From HGM04593 sp045661225 (GTDB lineage: Bacteria; Bacteroidota; Bacteroidia; Bacteroidales; Bacteroidaceae), in NCBI GenBank assembly GCA_045661225.1, contig JAZRFF010000018.1:5926-69925 (forward strand): a stretch of 64,000 nucleotides of DNA, in the 5' to 3' direction. The notes under the pieces were generated by a model. The model ran no database searches and was not told the origin of the DNA. It saw only the letters and a list, made by a program, of their open reading frames with translations. The stretch's first letter is position 1. Each line of letters starts with the position of its first letter. Positions 62,327 to 64,000 of this stretch are shown in pieces. The translations under genes and the position numbers were made by a program.

Positions 62327-62376
62327 ATTAACTAATAAATCCACGCTCTTTTTGAAGCGTGGATTTATTAGTTAAT
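62327..62376 (-). terminator. Terminator of the second GH35 gene
   Basis: A perfect 21-bp stem (arms 62327-62347 and 62356-62376, core AAATCCACGCT/AGCGTGGATTT) with loop CTTTTTGA, just behind the minus-strand stop. Confidence 0.85.
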
Positions 62377-62395
62377 GCAATTTTCCAATATAACC

Positions 62396-64000
62396 TTATT
62401 CGTACAGGAAGAACTGCGGACGGCCGTAGAGGCGGAACTCCTTGATGCAGCCGGGGAGGTTGACATCGCGGGTGAGGATGCGGAAGCCTTTCACAGTACG
62501 TATATTGCCAAGGTCGATGATTACCTGGTGTGGCAATGTCTTCACATCCTTGCGCCAAGCAGAGTGCCAATAGGTCTTTTCGTCGCCGTCAATCATATCG
62601 TCGGCCACGCCCTCGCCGAGTGCCTCGGTGTTGGTGAACACTACGTTCCACTTGTCCTTGTTGATGATGTTGCCGCTCTCGTCAATGAGTTCAATCTCGC
62701 AGATGCATGAGTGCTTGTCGTCGTATGTGCTCTGAACATCAATACACAAGTGGCGCAATGTCTTCATACCGTCAAAAGTAAACTCCTGCCAGCCGGTCTT
62801 GTGCTCTACTGTGCCGGCAAAGATGCCGTCATACTCATCGAGGATGGGCACACGGTTATAGTCGCGAGAGGTCTTGAAGGCGTTCTTGTCGGGACCAAGC
62901 ACGTTGAGTATTGGTTTGTCAACGCCACAGAGTGTGCGCTTGCCGGTATATTCCATCTCAAAGACTACAATCTCGTTCTCGCCCTCCTTGAGCCAAGGAG
63001 CGGGCAGGTACATTGTCTGCTGTGGTCCAATGCCCCAGAACTTGCCGAGCGACTTGCCGTTTACCCAAACGGCACCCTTGCCCCACCCTGTCATGTCAAC
63101 GAATGTATCGCCGACCTTGTCAATGGTGAATGTGCCACGATAGAAGCCGGGGAGGTTACCCTCGTAACGCAGGCGTGGGAAGCGGAAGTCCTTTACATTG
63201 GCGCGGTGTAACGGCAGGCCGGTTGTTGTCCAGCCTGTGAGTTCCTCGCCATTGAAGAGCACGCGCTTGGTGATACCCTTGAGGTTGTTCACAAGGTCTT
63301 TGCCATAGTTCACGCGGCCGCCGTTCTCAACAAGGATTTCAAGAACTGAATTAGACTCGGTAACATTCAGTGCAATACTGTTCTGGTGGAAACGACGGTC
63401 GATGCTACCAACTACCTTGCCATTGAGGATTACAACGGCATAGTCGCGCAGTTCGTCGAGCACCAGTTTACCGCTGTCGGGGTTAGCAATAGTTGTCTGA
63501 TAGTGCAAATAGCCATAGTCCTGCATCATCGCCTCAAAGGTGAGCGGTTGCTCGGCCTCTACCCTCTTGCCGTATGCCACAGACAACGGTGCCCACTCGG
63601 TGAGTTCAACAGGGGCGAATGTTGTCGTGGGATTATCGGCAGGCACGGGAGGCAATACCTTGCCCTCGGGCAGGTTCTTTTGGATAACCTCGCGGAATGC
63701 GTGATACTTTGGATAGGCATTGCCATACTCGCCAAGCGGTGCATCATAGTCGTAGCTTGTGGGCTGTGGTTCGTATGAGCCGTTGTTGGTGTTTGCACCA
63801 TTGGTGTAGTGGAAGTTTGTTCCGCCATGGAACATATAAATGCTTATAGATACGTCGTTCTTGAGCATCCAGTCGAGCTGCTCGGCCGGGCGCTTGTAAT
63901 TGACAGCCGAGTGTGGCAAGCCCCAAACATCGAACCATGCAGGATAGAACTCGGCAACGAAGTATGGGCCACCGGGCCAGTAGCGGTCGATTGAGCGCAT
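62396..64000 (-). CDS. GH35 beta-galactosidase, second copy (N-terminus outside window)
   Basis: The visible 534 residues correspond to residue ~237 onward of the GH35 protein at 13579-15891, with the nucleophile motif FVAEFYPAWFD, the jelly-roll GWGKGAVWVNGKSLGKFW and the C-terminal discoidin-like module ending FRLYGRPQFFLYE, identical in its last residues to the paralogue. About 236 residues, including signal peptide and the NEYG acid/base motif, lie beyond the edge. The methionine at the edge is internal and not a start. Confidence 0.93.
   Translation of the reverse strand: MRSIDRYWPGGPYFVAEFYPAWFDVWGLPHSAVNYKRPAEQLDWMLKNDVSISIYMFHGGTNFHYTNGANTNNGSYEPQPTSYDYDAPLGEYGNAYPKYHAFREVIQKNLPEGKVLPPVPADNPTTTFAPVELTEWAPLSVAYGKRVEAEQPLTFEAMMQDYGYLHYQTTIANPDSGKLVLDELRDYAVVILNGKVVGSIDRRFHQNSIALNVTESNSVLEILVENGGRVNYGKDLVNNLKGITKRVLFNGEELTGWTTTGLPLHRANVKDFRFPRLRYEGNLPGFYRGTFTIDKVGDTFVDMTGWGKGAVWVNGKSLGKFWGIGPQQTMYLPAPWLKEGENEIVVFEMEYTGKRTLCGVDKPILNVLGPDKNAFKTSRDYNRVPILDEYDGIFAGTVEHKTGWQEFTFDGMKTLRHLCIDVQSTYDDKHSCICEIELIDESGNIINKDKWNVVFTNTEALGEGVADDMIDGDEKTYWHSAWRKDVKTLPHQVIIDLGNIRTVKGFRILTRDVNLPGCIKEFRLYGRPQFFLYE

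Overview
The window comes from a Bacteroidales genome, probably a gut or oral commensal. Genes are preceded by AT-rich leaders carrying the Bacteroidetes -7 box (TAnnTTTG). Gene content also fits: GH35 beta-galactosidase lipoproteins, BspA-like leucine-rich-repeat proteins, DUF4491, an AspT/AspD pair and the Bacteroidetes-type atpDC-x-BEFHAG operon. No rRNA, tRNA or CRISPR array was recognised.

Layout. 1-3.7 kb: edge fragment, then fabD, a cytosolic GH13 glycosidase and a small secreted protein. 3.7-8.9 kb: accessory region with DUF4491, dispersed repeats, BspA-like gene 1, a small membrane protein, a structured leader RNA (RNA-1) and the C-terminal stump of a tyrosine recombinase. 8.9-19.6 kb: housekeeping genes (AlaX-like editing protein, chorismatase/Rid-like protein, M3 peptidase, Hsp20, GH35, gapA, mscL, guaA). 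19.6-22 kb: scar behind guaA with a serine-recombinase stump, a BspA fragment, paired short direct repeats and a GIY-YIG-like small protein. 22-40.6 kb: glnA-like gene, EamA transporter, phosphatase, nth, pgk, a TPR protein, an acyltransferase interrupted at a tetranucleotide tract, the aspT-aspD aspartate decarboxylation pair, maeB, TIGR02757, dapA and ligA. 40.7-47.6 kb: a compact phage-derived block (portal-like protein, 1097-residue HEXXH protein, two small coiled-coil proteins) without recognisable capsid, terminase or integrase. 47.6-54.6 kb: complete F1Fo ATP synthase operon. 55-62.1 kb: accessory region with an S24 regulator operon, two unknown coupled genes, an internally deleted IS982 copy, a second structured leader RNA (RNA-2), a PD-(D/E)XK-like gene and BspA-like gene 2. 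62.4-64 kb: second GH35 gene, cut by the window edge.

The most novel signal is a pair of about 300-nt leader RNAs, at 8210-8514 (minus) and 58431-58737 (plus). Their primary sequences differ widely, but they share ordered conserved blocks and a nested stem arrangement in which both arms have changed together. Each RNA sits behind a TAnnTTTG box and is followed by one short unrelated gene and then a BspA-like LRR gene, so the window appears to hold two inverted copies of one undescribed cassette (RNA, variable gene, LRR surface protein). Other points of interest are an acyltransferase whose frame would be restored by one extra GAAA unit, a 29-residue lipoprotein gene in the gapA leader, a GMP synthase with a decayed amidotransferase domain, an Hsp20 with a cysteine-rich insert, and the orphan phage virion module between ligA and the ATP synthase operon.
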